A stretch of 64,000 nt of DNA from Achromobacter anxifer. Its GTDB lineage: Bacteria; Pseudomonadota; Gammaproteobacteria; Burkholderiales; Burkholderiaceae_B. The notes beneath the pieces are model-generated. The model saw nothing but the letters and a program-made list of their open reading frames with translations. It was not told the origin of the DNA and did no database searches. The stretch lies in the NCBI RefSeq assembly GCF_903652925.1, contig NZ_CAHLAR010000001.1, forward strand, positions 868,001 to 932,000. Direction: 5' to 3'. Below are positions 28,723 to 36,947 of this stretch, piece after piece; within the stretch, counting starts at the first letter, position 1, and the number at the start of each line of letters is the position of its first letter. A program made the position numbers and the translations under genes.

Positions 28723-29700
28723 ATGATCGACCTTGAAACACGCGATGTGGCCGTCAACGGCATCACGCTCCATGTCACCGCCCAGGGCGAAGGCCCCCTC
28801 GTCGTGCTGTGCCACGGTTTCCCCGAGACCGCCTATGCCTGGCGCCACCAGCTCCCTGCCCTGGCCCGGGCGGGCTTTCGCGCCGTGGCCCCGGATTTGC
28901 GCGGTTATGGTGCCAGCGACAGTCCGGCGGATGCGGCGGCTTTCACGACGCTGGATGTCATTGGCGACCTTGTCGCGCTTATCGAAAGCGAGGGCGCCGA
29001 TGACGCGGTGATCGTGGGGGGCGATTGGGGGGCCAGCATTGCATGGCAGGCAGCCCAGTTGCGCCCTGACCGTTTTCGGGCCGTCGTCGCCCTGGGCGTT
29101 CCGATGATGCGCAGAGCGCCGGTCGCGCCCTGCCGCCTGTTCCCGAAAACCGAGTCCGCCGCGTTTTACACGCACTACTTCAACGAGCCGGGGGTCGCCG
29201 AAAGCGAATTCGAGCGCGACATCAGCGCGACGCTTCGCGCCATCTACTTTGCGGCATCGGGCGACGCCGGGCCGCGTGATGATCCCCGCACGCCCAATCC
29301 GTTCGGCATGGTAGCCACTGGCCTAGGCCTGCTCCATTCGCTGCCCGTCCCCCAGACGCTGCCGGCCTGGCTTACTCCGTCGGATCTGGCTGCCTTTGTC
29401 CAAAGCTATACCACCAGCGGCTTTCGCGGCGGCCTCAACTATTACCGGAATCTGGACCGCAATTGGGCGCTGCAGGGGGCCCTGGAGGGGAAGAGGGTGG
29501 AAGTGCCCGCGCTCTATCTCGTAGGGGAACGGGATACTGGCCTGGCGATTCCCGGCATGGCTCAGATCATCGAAGCGATGCCGGCCCTTGTTCCCCAACT
29601 GCGCGCCGCTGAAGTCATTCCCGGCGCGGGGCATTGGTTGCAGCAGGAAGCCCCTGAGGCAGTCAACAAGGCGCTCGTCGATTTCCTGAGGAGCCTTTGA
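28723..29700 (+). CDS. Epoxide hydrolase-like alpha/beta hydrolase
   Basis: A 325-residue alpha/beta hydrolase. The oxyanion motif HGFPETAYAWRHQL (about 32-45) and the nucleophile elbow GGDWGAS (Asp rather than Ser) mark the epoxide hydrolase/dehalogenase branch. YYRNLDRNW may supply a ring-opening tyrosine, PALYLVGERD the acid, and GAGHWLQQEAPE the base histidine. An ATG at 28723 follows the operator; the frame to 28675 crosses it. The divergent Rrf2 regulator suggests induction by a reactive compound. A broken copy lies 3 kb upstream. Confidence 0.85.
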   Translation: MIDLETRDVAVNGITLHVTAQGEGPLVVLCHGFPETAYAWRHQLPALARAGFRAVAPDLRGYGASDSPADAAAFTTLDVIGDLVALIESEGADDAVIVGGDWGASIAWQAAQLRPDRFRAVVALGVPMMRRAPVAPCRLFPKTESAAFYTHYFNEPGVAESEFERDISATLRAIYFAASGDAGPRDDPRTPNPFGMVATGLGLLHSLPVPQTLPAWLTPSDLAAFVQSYTTSGFRGGLNYYRNLDRNWALQGALEGKRVEVPALYLVGERDTGLAIPGMAQIIEAMPALVPQLRAAEVIPGAGHWLQQEAPEAVNKALVDFLRSL

Positions 29701-29763
29701 CGGGCGCGGAGGACCCGGCATTGAGACTATCGTTTCGCGCTTCGCGAAGCTTGTACATGATGT

Positions 29764-31020
29764 TCATCCACCGACATGCTGAGGTTTTTGACCTAGCCGG
29801 CCGCGCAACCCCCACAAGCCAGCCAGCGCCAGCAGGGCGAACCCCGCGCCGGCGAGGAACGTGGCTGGCGGGCCGCCTATATCCCACAGCGCTCCGGCAA
29901 GGACGCTCGCCACGAGCACGGCTACGCCTGTGATCAGGTTGAAGACGCCGAACGCGGTGCCGCGCAGTTCTGGCGGCGCGACATCGGCGACCAGTGTCGT
30001 CAGGAGTCCCTGGGTAAAGCCCATGTGCAAGCCCCAGAGTGCGACGCCGACAGCGACCCCGGCGATGCCGTTCGACCAGGCCAGCACCAGATCTGCCAGC
30101 ACCAGCACCGCCAGGCCGATGGCTAGAACGGCAGGTCGGTTCATGCGATCGGACAGGATTCCCACCGGATAGGCTGAGACTGAGTACACAAGGCTCATGA
30201 TCACCATTACCAGCGGGACCAGCGTCAGCGACACCCCCGCCGATTGGGCCCGCAGGATGAGAAAGGCTTCGCTGAAGCGCGCGAGCGTAAACACTGCCGC
30301 TACGACGACCACATACCAGAAGCCCGCGCCCAGACGGCGCAACTCGTCGGGGTGCAGCGGTACCCGCACCCGCCGCAGCGCCGGGGAGCGTTCGGGCTCG
30401 CTCACCCCGACCACGATCAATACCACTGCCAGGAAGGCCGGCACGACGGCAACCCAGAACACGGTTCGGAAGTGATCCGCGGTCAGCCACATGAGGCCGA
30501 TGGCCAGCAGGGGGCCCAGGAAGGCGCCGACGGTATCCAGCGACTGCCGCAGGCCGAAGCTGGCGCCGCGCAGATGCGGGGGAGAAAGGTCGGCGACGAG
30601 CGCGTCGCGCGGCGCGCCCCGGATACCCTTGCCGACCCGGTCGACGAAGCGAGCCGCGAACAGCCATTCAACGGACGAAGTCAGAGGGAAGACCGGCTTC
30701 GTCAACGCCGCCAGCCCGTAGCCGATCGCCGCCAGGAGCTTGCGCTTGCCGAGCCAGTCGCTAAGCGCCCCGGAAAAGACCTTGGTTATCGATGCAGTTG
30801 CCTCGGCGATCCCCTCGAGCACGCCCACCGTCAGCACGGAGGCGCCCAGCACGGTGACGAGATAGGCCGGCAGCAGCGCGTGAATCATCTCCGAAGAGAT
30901 ATCCATCAGCAGACTGACGCACCCCAGCGCCCACACCCCCGGCGGGATCTCCCGCCAAGACGCCCGTTTCCGGCCATCCGTGCCGTCCGACGTGCCCTGC
31001 TTACTCGTCTTCGATCTCAT
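29764..31020 (-). CDS. MFS transporter downstream of rcnA, possible metal exporter
   Basis: A 418-residue MFS protein with about 12 helices. SLLMDISSEMIHALLPAYLVT in helix 1, GALSDWLGKRK in loop 2-3, and ARFVDRVGKGIRGAPRDALVAD are strongly conserved in a subfamily often encoded beside RcnA-type exporters; NreB nickel permeases are possible relatives. Unlike NreB it lacks a His-rich C-terminus. It is 74 bp after rcnA on the same strand. Nickel or cobalt export is plausible from context only. Confidence 0.7.
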   Translation of the reverse strand: MRSKTSKQGTSDGTDGRKRASWREIPPGVWALGCVSLLMDISSEMIHALLPAYLVTVLGASVLTVGVLEGIAEATASITKVFSGALSDWLGKRKLLAAIGYGLAALTKPVFPLTSSVEWLFAARFVDRVGKGIRGAPRDALVADLSPPHLRGASFGLRQSLDTVGAFLGPLLAIGLMWLTADHFRTVFWVAVVPAFLAVVLIVVGVSEPERSPALRRVRVPLHPDELRRLGAGFWYVVVVAAVFTLARFSEAFLILRAQSAGVSLTLVPLVMVIMSLVYSVSAYPVGILSDRMNRPAVLAIGLAVLVLADLVLAWSNGIAGVAVGVALWGLHMGFTQGLLTTLVADVAPPELRGTAFGVFNLITGVAVLVASVLAGALWDIGGPPATFLAGAGFALLALAGLWGLRGRLGQKPQHVGG

Positions 31021-31094
31021 TGCGTTCCACCTTGGCGCCGAATCAGGCTACGCATTCCCCTTCGCGTACCGCGCGCCGGCTCCCGGCCCGGGCC

Positions 31095-32264
31095 TCATCT
31101 GGCGGGGAGACCGAGCCATCCGTTCAGCCCCACATAGATGCCCACGGCGATGATCAGCAGGCTGGAGAGATAAGGCGCCCGCCGGGCTACCGCGCTGAAC
31201 CATGGCGCGCGCTTGTTGACCTGGCGCACGCTGAGCGCCGCAACGGCTCCAACCGTCACCAGCGTGATGGCCAGGCCGATCGAGAAGCACAGCACCAGCA
31301 CGGCACCCAGTGTGAACTCCTTTAGCTGCAGGCACAACAAAAGCACGGTAATCGCCGCCGGGCAAGGGATCAGTCCGCCGGTCAGGCCGAACAGGGCGAT
31401 CTGCCAGTTGGTCACGTTCCGGTTCGTGAAGCGCCGGCGGATGTCATTGGCATGCGCGAGCTGGTGAGCATCCTGGTATCCCTCGCCCGCAACCTCCAGT
31501 CCTCGCAGCTCTTCGTGCAGGTGGTCATGCTGGCGCTCATCCGGCTCCATGAACGCGAGGTCATAGCTATGGACATGGCCGCCGTGGCCCAGGGTCAGGC
31601 GCGCCATGAACTCGTGCGGTTCGGGTATTTCTTCAAGCGATTCCAGATAGCCGTGCTTCTGCGCAAAACGGAATTCATGGCGCGTTCCGTCAACCCTCTC
31701 GGTCGTCACGGAAACGTCCTGTGCTTGCCAGCTGCCGCCCCGCAGGCTGCTTAGCCTCCAGCGCGGCGGAACGCCGTCCTCGAACACCTCCAGCGCGACC
31801 AGGCCGTGTCCGGTATCGATCTCGTGCCGTTCCGCGCCATGGGAATGGCCCTCATGCCCGTGGCCGTGGCGGTGATCGTGGTCATGATGATGATCATGAT
31901 GGGCCTGGCCCGCGCCATGCTGATCGCGCCAGGTCCGCCAGAACATCCATGCCGCGATCAGCACGATGATCACCCCGGACGCCAGTTGGAAATAAGGCTC
32001 CAGCTCCTCCGCGTCGACCCCGCGCCAGAGGTACATTCCGCCCAGGCCGATCCCCCACACGATCAGGGTGTGCGAAATGGTCGCAGTGATGCCCAGCAGC
32101 GCCGCCTGCCACACCGATCCCCGGATCGCGACGATGAACGCCGCCATCATCGTCTTGGAATGGCCGGGTTCCAGCCCGTGCAGAGCGCCCAGCAGAATGG
32201 CGCTGGGGATAAACAGCCAGGCGTGCGACGCGCCCTGGGCGAGCAGATCGGAAAACGACAACAT
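31095..32264 (-). CDS. rcnA: Nickel/cobalt efflux protein RcnA
   Basis: A 389-residue NiCo-efflux protein. The metal motif LHGLEPGHSKTMM (28-40) is intact, and residues 121-147 form the His/Asp-rich cytoplasmic loop (HHDHHHDHDHRHGHGHEGH). C-terminal NWQIALFGLTGGLIPCPAAIT and LVLCFSIGLAITLV are family blocks. Six or more membrane helices are predicted. It exports Ni(II) or Co(II) to avoid toxicity. It follows rcnR by 15 bp, forming an auto-regulated operon. Confidence 0.92.
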   Translation of the reverse strand: MLSFSDLLAQGASHAWLFIPSAILLGALHGLEPGHSKTMMAAFIVAIRGSVWQAALLGITATISHTLIVWGIGLGGMYLWRGVDAEELEPYFQLASGVIIVLIAAWMFWRTWRDQHGAGQAHHDHHHDHDHRHGHGHEGHSHGAERHEIDTGHGLVALEVFEDGVPPRWRLSSLRGGSWQAQDVSVTTERVDGTRHEFRFAQKHGYLESLEEIPEPHEFMARLTLGHGGHVHSYDLAFMEPDERQHDHLHEELRGLEVAGEGYQDAHQLAHANDIRRRFTNRNVTNWQIALFGLTGGLIPCPAAITVLLLCLQLKEFTLGAVLVLCFSIGLAITLVTVGAVAALSVRQVNKRAPWFSAVARRAPYLSSLLIIAVGIYVGLNGWLGLPAR

Positions 32265-32279
32265 GGATAGTGTTCTTTC

Positions 32280-32558
32280 TTAGAGATACTTGGTGATTTC
32301 TTTGAATTCGTCGATCGTGCGCTGCCTGTCTTCGTTCAGCTCGCCCACCGCATCCTGCAGGCAGTGGTCGATATGGTCCTGAATCAGGATCTTCTTGGCT
32401 TGGGAAATGGCACGCTCGACCGCGTACAGCTGTTGAGCCAGCTCAAGGCAGGGGCGGTTTTCTTCCATCATCGACAGAATGCTGCGCAAATGCCCTTCGG
32501 CCCGCTTGAGACGTTTGGCCACGGCGTCGTGATGATGATGAGGATCGGGTTTGTTCAT
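32280..32558 (-). CDS. rcnR: Nickel/cobalt-responsive repressor, RcnR/FrmR family
   Basis: A 92-residue all-helical DUF156 repressor. The N-terminus is His-rich (MNKPDPHHHHDAV), then AKRLKRAEGHLRSILSMMEENRPCLELAQQLYAVERAI with the metal/thiol cysteine, and HIDHC with the second conserved His and Cys. RcnR, CsoR, FrmR and DmeR share this fold; the neighbouring RcnA supports Ni/Co. The start at 32558 removes 15 unconserved residues of the longer frame and leaves the operator upstream. Confidence 0.88.
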   Translation of the reverse strand: MNKPDPHHHHDAVAKRLKRAEGHLRSILSMMEENRPCLELAQQLYAVERAISQAKKILIQDHIDHCLQDAVGELNEDRQRTIDEFKEITKYL

Positions 32559-32568
32559 GCGTGGATCA

Positions 32569-32587
32569 TATCCCCCCGGGGGGGATA
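32569..32587. promoter_or_regulatory. G/C-tract operator for RcnR
   Basis: TATC6G7ATA: a near-perfect dyad of six C and seven G flanked by TAT and ATA, 11 bp upstream of the rcnR start. RcnR and DmeR operators are G-tracts bordered by short inverted repeats, so the match is good. Confidence 0.75.
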
Positions 32588-32819
32588 ATGCGGAAGAAAC
32601 CACGAAGCCGATCGGGGGAAATCGAAAAAAAACTGTCGTAGCGATCTCCGCATGATTGCAGCGATCACGACGATTTCTTGTTCTGGATGGACTCCCCGCT
32701 TACATCTTCCGTGCTTGGCTGTTCCTGGCAGCCGCCGAGATGGCAGGCATCCACGCTAGACCCAGGAAAAACATAGAATCGTGGCGAGTTCCGAGATTTT
32801 TTCGAATCAGGGGGTAGGG

Positions 32820-32918
32820 ATGACGCCGGATGCCAAGGCTCTTATCGGGAAGTTGCATGATCTTTGGAATACCGGAGACCTGTCGCGTATTCCCGAAATT
32901 GCCCACGCCTGCCTCTGA
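32820..32918 (+). pseudogene. Remnant of a SnoaL-like (ester cyclase/DUF4440) gene
   Basis: A 32-residue frame, MTPDAKALIGKLHDLWNTGD.., matches the first helix and turn of SnoaL-like proteins (x-LVxxLYDxWNxGDLxxIxEI) and then meets a stop. The bases up to 32970 contain further shifted fragments but no continuous homology. The remainder is lost at the boundary with the SWIM gene. The interpretation rests on a short pattern. Confidence 0.5.
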
Positions 32919-32971
32919 TGGTGACGGCAGCAGATCATCGCGGCGTCCAGTCCGCATCAAGGAGTCTATGA

Positions 32972-34363
32972 ATGACGGAGCTGGCCTACGCCTATCTTGC
33001 CCCCTCCGAGTTCGCCCAGCGCCAGGGCCAGGCCGACCTGAGCCTGGCCACCAGCGGCGGCGTTGCGCCGTCGGGCGCGGTGGCGCATCCCTTCTTCTTT
33101 TCCGGATTCGTGGCGCAGCCTGCCGTGGTGGCGCAAGCGCTGCTGATGCTGGCGCGGGTGGCGCGCACGCGGTTCTATGTGCCGCCGAATACGCTGGCGG
33201 CGGTGCTGCGGGCGGCGGATCCGGTCGTGACGTCCACGCCCGAGGGCCTGCGCTTCGAGTCGTTCAGCGTGTGCTGCGGCGTGTATGCGCGCCTGGACGT
33301 GGACGCGGCGGCGCTGGACGCCACGCATTTTGCGCCGGGCGTCACCAATGTGGACGTGAATCCGCCGCTGCGCCAGGCGCTGGCGGGGCTGCGCGCGTCG
33401 GAGCCCTTGCATCTGAACGTGGGCAGCGATGCGCTGCGGGTGGCGACGCAAGCGGGCGAGATCGTCGAAGAGAAAGTGCCGCTGCCCACGCGCTGGCTCA
33501 AGGGATTTGCCGAGACGCAGATGCTGTCGGCGGGCATGGCGTGCCGCCATGAACTGACGGGAGCGGCCCTGCGCCAGTTCGTGCAGGCCTTGCCGCGATC
33601 GTCGGCGACCAAGACCGTGATGTGGGCGACCCAGGCCGCCCGTACGCTGCGGCTGGCCACGCAGGCGACGCCCGGCGCGGTCTGCGTGGCGGGACCGGAG
33701 CGGCTGCGTGTGTTGGAACCCCTGTTGCGCCATGCCACCGCGCTGCGCGCCTATGGCGCGGATACCGCGGCGGGCGCGCTGCCGCAGGCCAGCGCCTGGG
33801 TGCTGGAGCTGCCTGGCGCGCGGGTCACGCTGGGCCTCAGCCCGGAAAAGGCGCGAGGCTTCTCGGGCGAGGGGGCGGTGCTGCACCTGGTCGCGGGCGG
33901 CGATGCGAATGAGGATGCGGCGTTCGTCTCCACACTGCTGGCCTTCGAGCCGCGCATCGACATTGCGCGGCTGGCCGAAAGGGCCCTGTTGCCGGAGCAG
34001 CAGATCCTGTCCGCCCTGAGCGTGCTGGCATCGTCAGGCCAGGTGGGCTTCGACCTGGCCGCGGGCGCGTACTTCCATCGTCCGCTGCCGGTGCAGGCGG
34101 GGCTGCTAGACACGCTGCATCCGCGGCTGGCCGAGGCGCGCAAGCTGGTGGCCGGCGGCGGCGTGCGGCTGGAAGGCGAGGGGCAGTACTCGGTGCAGTC
34201 GGCGCAGCAGCGCTACCGGGTCGCGCTGGGCGCCGAGCCCGCGCAGGACCGCTGCACCTGCCCCTGGCACGCCAAGTACCAGGGCACGCGCGGGCCTTGC
34301 AAGCACACGCTGGCCGTGCGCATCTCCCTTGATCCACTCAATGCGCCTGGAGCCGACGCATGA
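32972..34363 (+). CDS. SWIM zinc-finger protein
   Basis: A 463-residue protein with a C-terminal SWIM finger (about 415-455): DRCTCPWHAKYQGTRGPCKH provides the CxCx(n)CxH ligands and is followed by the hydrophobic TLAVRISL. The N-terminal 400 residues have no family I recognise; they are rich in Ala/Leu with DIARLAERALLPEQQILSAL suggesting a helical winged or HEAT-like segment. SWIM domains bind DNA or protein, and bacterial SWIM genes often occur beside large helical-repeat proteins. AAGGAG 8 bp upstream supports the start. Its stop overlaps the next start (ATGA), so synthesis is coupled with the DUF6493-like protein. Confidence 0.78.
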   Translation: MTELAYAYLAPSEFAQRQGQADLSLATSGGVAPSGAVAHPFFFSGFVAQPAVVAQALLMLARVARTRFYVPPNTLAAVLRAADPVVTSTPEGLRFESFSVCCGVYARLDVDAAALDATHFAPGVTNVDVNPPLRQALAGLRASEPLHLNVGSDALRVATQAGEIVEEKVPLPTRWLKGFAETQMLSAGMACRHELTGAALRQFVQALPRSSATKTVMWATQAARTLRLATQATPGAVCVAGPERLRVLEPLLRHATALRAYGADTAAGALPQASAWVLELPGARVTLGLSPEKARGFSGEGAVLHLVAGGDANEDAAFVSTLLAFEPRIDIARLAERALLPEQQILSALSVLASSGQVGFDLAAGAYFHRPLPVQAGLLDTLHPRLAEARKLVAGGGVRLEGEGQYSVQSAQQRYRVALGAEPAQDRCTCPWHAKYQGTRGPCKHTLAVRISLDPLNAPGADA

Positions 34364-36939
34364 CTTTGAGCCTTACCGAACGCCGCGCGGCGCTGCGCGA
34401 GGCCGCCAGCGGCGGCGACGTGGCGGATATCGCACCCTTTGCACGCGCGCTGGAAGGCGCCAGCGAGGAAGACCGGGCGACACTGGCCAAGGCCCTGCCG
34501 CCATCGCGCCTGTTCAGCGCGGAGGGGCCAACGCCGCGGGCGTGCTTCGTGTTGGCGGCGCTGGGCAAGCCCAAGCTCGCGGCGGATACGCTGGCGCCGG
34601 CGGACATGGAGCGCAAGCGCGAGTATGGCGCGCGTCATGGCGAGATGACGCCGGCCGTCGTCGACGCGGCGGCTGGAAGGGACGCGCCGTGGCGCGCCGC
34701 GTTCGTCGAGCTGCTGGCGGAACAGCACTGGTGGGCCGAGCATCTGGCGTGGCCGGTGTGCCACGCGCTGGTCCGGCTGGACGGCGACGCGCCTTTGTCC
34801 GTGGCCTATCTGCGCTGCTTCGTGCAGCAGGTCAGCGCCATCGGCGCGGACGGACAGTTGGACGCGGACCACGGCAGGCTCATGGCCGCGCATCTGCAGG
34901 CGCACCCCGACTGGGTCGAACGCGAGTTCTGGGCCCTGTTCCGCGTCGAGGGCATGGGCGCCGATTACCACCTCATCGAGCGCATCGGGCCGGCATGGGA
35001 CGCCGCCGTCCTGACGCTTTGCCAGGACAGCCACGCGTTCCGCGACCGCCTGCTCGCCGAGTCGCGGGAGGCCCTGCTGCGCGATTTCTCCGCCAAGACC
35101 ATTGCCTGGTACTTGCGCATGCATCGTCTGGCCGATCCGGCCGCGCATGAGGTCGCGGCCGGGCAACACACGTATTTCGCCGTGCTCGGCACGGCGCCCA
35201 GCACGGCGGTCGGCTTGGCCCAGGACATGCTGAAGCGTGCCGTGGGCCAGTTGGACGTAGACGCGATGATCGAGGCCGGGGCAGCCGTCCTGACGCGTTC
35301 GGAGAAGAAACTCGTCAAGGCCCAGCTCGGGTTGCTTGCCGCGCTCAAGACCGATGCCGGCCAGCGGGAGCGCATCTCGCGGATCGTCGGCGACGCGCTG
35401 GAAGGCATGTCCTTGGACCTCGTCCCGCTGGCGCGCAAGCTGATGGTTGATTCCGACGAGACGCAGGCGACCGATGCGGGCGGCGAGGCGCGCGCGAAGG
35501 CTGACGGCGAGGTCCGGACGATCAAGATGCCCGGGCCGCGCCGCGAGCCGCTGCCGGATCTTTCCGACCAGGCGCCCGCCATAGTCGGCGACGAGGAACT
35601 GCATGCCTTGATCGGAGCGCAGCTGGAAGGCTCCGGGCACGGCGCCGACTTGCCGCGCATCTTCGATTACCTGGCCAGCCGTCCGCGGATGCCGATGCCG
35701 GAGGCGCTGCAACACCGCGCCGCCGAGATCATCGAGTCGGTGTGGGATGAACGCAATGCCTCGCCGCGACGCCTGCTGGCCGCCGCGCTGCTGGGCAGGG
35801 ACGACGTCGGTTTCCAGGGCTATGCCCGCTATGTCGTTGCCCGCGCGGACAAGCCGGATCCCGTGGGCGTGGCGTTGCAGGAGCAGACGTACACCAGCAG
35901 CAGCTACGACGCGGAGACAGGGGGCTGGAAGGTCCATGAGACCTGGACCTCGCGTTCGGGCTACCAATACCTGCCGACGCGTGCGCCGCTGGCCCTGCTG
36001 GCCGGCGCTTTCCGCGACCTGCGGTCGAGCCGGGCGCAGGGCCAGCCGTTCAGTCCGCCGGCGCCCGTGCCCGGGCAGCGCTTCGTCTGGGAGCGAGTGC
36101 TGGCCGAGCCGGGCGAGGGCACGTTCTCGCGCGACCTGGCCGTGTTGGGAGAGGGCCCCAAGCCGTTCTGGATGGCGACAGACGCCGGCGGCGCGGTGGG
36201 CGCATCCATCCCGCCCACCCTGGACGTCGCCGGCGTGCCTGCCGAATTCACGTTCCGCGCCCAGGAGGCGCGGGAGCTGGATTGCTACGACCAGGTCGTG
36301 CAATGGACCGCCTGGCTGCTGCGGTCCAACCCCGACACGCTGGCCGCCCATTTCCATCCAATGCTGTGCGCGGCGGTGCAGGTGATCAACGTGCGCGGCC
36401 TGGGGCCGCTGCTGGCGGCGCTGGGCGCGTCACGACTGGCGCCGGGCGGGCCCGTCTACTCGGCCTTGGCGCTGGCCGCATCGGCGAAGATGACCGAGCA
36501 GCGCGCGCAGGCGGCGGAGGCGATCGCGCGGCTGGCCGACTCCGGCCTGCTCGATCCCGCGCCGTTCGCCGCGCAGATCGCGGCGCATCTGGCGCAAGGT
36601 TACGCCTTGGCCGGGCGGCTGGCGCAGACACTGGCCGACGCCGCGTCGATCAGCGCGCTTGCCGGTTGCCGCGCGCTCCAGACGCTGGAAGCGCTGCTGC
36701 CGCAGCTGTTCGATGCGGAAGGCAAGCCGCTGGCCCAGGCCGGCAAGCTCATCGAACTGGCCGCGCGCCTGTCCAACGACTACGGCATGCCGATAGCGTT
36801 GCCGGCCACGCTGGCGGCGCGGCGCAAGGGCGCGTCCGTGCTGGCGGTGACCTTGCGCAGCCTGGAAGCCGTGGTGCCTCGCGCGACGCCCTTGGCCGAA
36901 ACCGCCGCTGCCGCCGCGCAGCGGACTCATGAGGAATAG
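34360..36939 (+). CDS. Large DUF6493-like helical-repeat protein (first copy)
   Basis: An 859-residue, mostly alpha-helical protein of the DUF6493 type, with no signal peptide or membrane span. The N-terminal 330 residues contain VEREFWALFRVEGMG and LRDFSAKTIAWYLRMHRL, which recur in the second copy. A charged linker lies at about 370-400. The C-terminal 200 residues look like HEAT-type repeats (EAIARLADSGLLDPAPFAAQ..). No catalytic motif is visible, so scaffolding or target recognition is likelier than enzymatic action. It is coupled to the SWIM gene and followed after 8 bp by the second copy. The function is unknown. Confidence 0.72.
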   Translation: MTLSLTERRAALREAASGGDVADIAPFARALEGASEEDRATLAKALPPSRLFSAEGPTPRACFVLAALGKPKLAADTLAPADMERKREYGARHGEMTPAVVDAAAGRDAPWRAAFVELLAEQHWWAEHLAWPVCHALVRLDGDAPLSVAYLRCFVQQVSAIGADGQLDADHGRLMAAHLQAHPDWVEREFWALFRVEGMGADYHLIERIGPAWDAAVLTLCQDSHAFRDRLLAESREALLRDFSAKTIAWYLRMHRLADPAAHEVAAGQHTYFAVLGTAPSTAVGLAQDMLKRAVGQLDVDAMIEAGAAVLTRSEKKLVKAQLGLLAALKTDAGQRERISRIVGDALEGMSLDLVPLARKLMVDSDETQATDAGGEARAKADGEVRTIKMPGPRREPLPDLSDQAPAIVGDEELHALIGAQLEGSGHGADLPRIFDYLASRPRMPMPEALQHRAAEIIESVWDERNASPRRLLAAALLGRDDVGFQGYARYVVARADKPDPVGVALQEQTYTSSSYDAETGGWKVHETWTSRSGYQYLPTRAPLALLAGAFRDLRSSRAQGQPFSPPAPVPGQRFVWERVLAEPGEGTFSRDLAVLGEGPKPFWMATDAGGAVGASIPPTLDVAGVPAEFTFRAQEARELDCYDQVVQWTAWLLRSNPDTLAAHFHPMLCAAVQVINVRGLGPLLAALGASRLAPGGPVYSALALAASAKMTEQRAQAAEAIARLADSGLLDPAPFAAQIAAHLAQGYALAGRLAQTLADAASISALAGCRALQTLEALLPQLFDAEGKPLAQAGKLIELAARLSNDYGMPIALPATLAARRKGASVLAVTLRSLEAVVPRATPLAETAAAAAQRTHEE

Positions 36940-36947
36940 CCGCTCGC

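Noticed and set aside
32700-32960. Minus-strand 86-residue frame before the SWIM gene
   Set aside because: It is antisense to the SnoaL-like remnant and has no family features.
25414-32970. Genomic island bounded by insertion sequences or attachment sites
   Set aside because: No transposase, integrase or tRNA-linked direct repeats were found, although remnants and duplications suggest past rearrangement.
34213-36357. Minus-strand open frame of 714 residues opposite the SWIM and DUF6493 genes
   Set aside because: Arg/Gly/Pro/His-biased shadow with no ribosome site; the plus-strand genes have coupled starts, good ribosome sites and family features.
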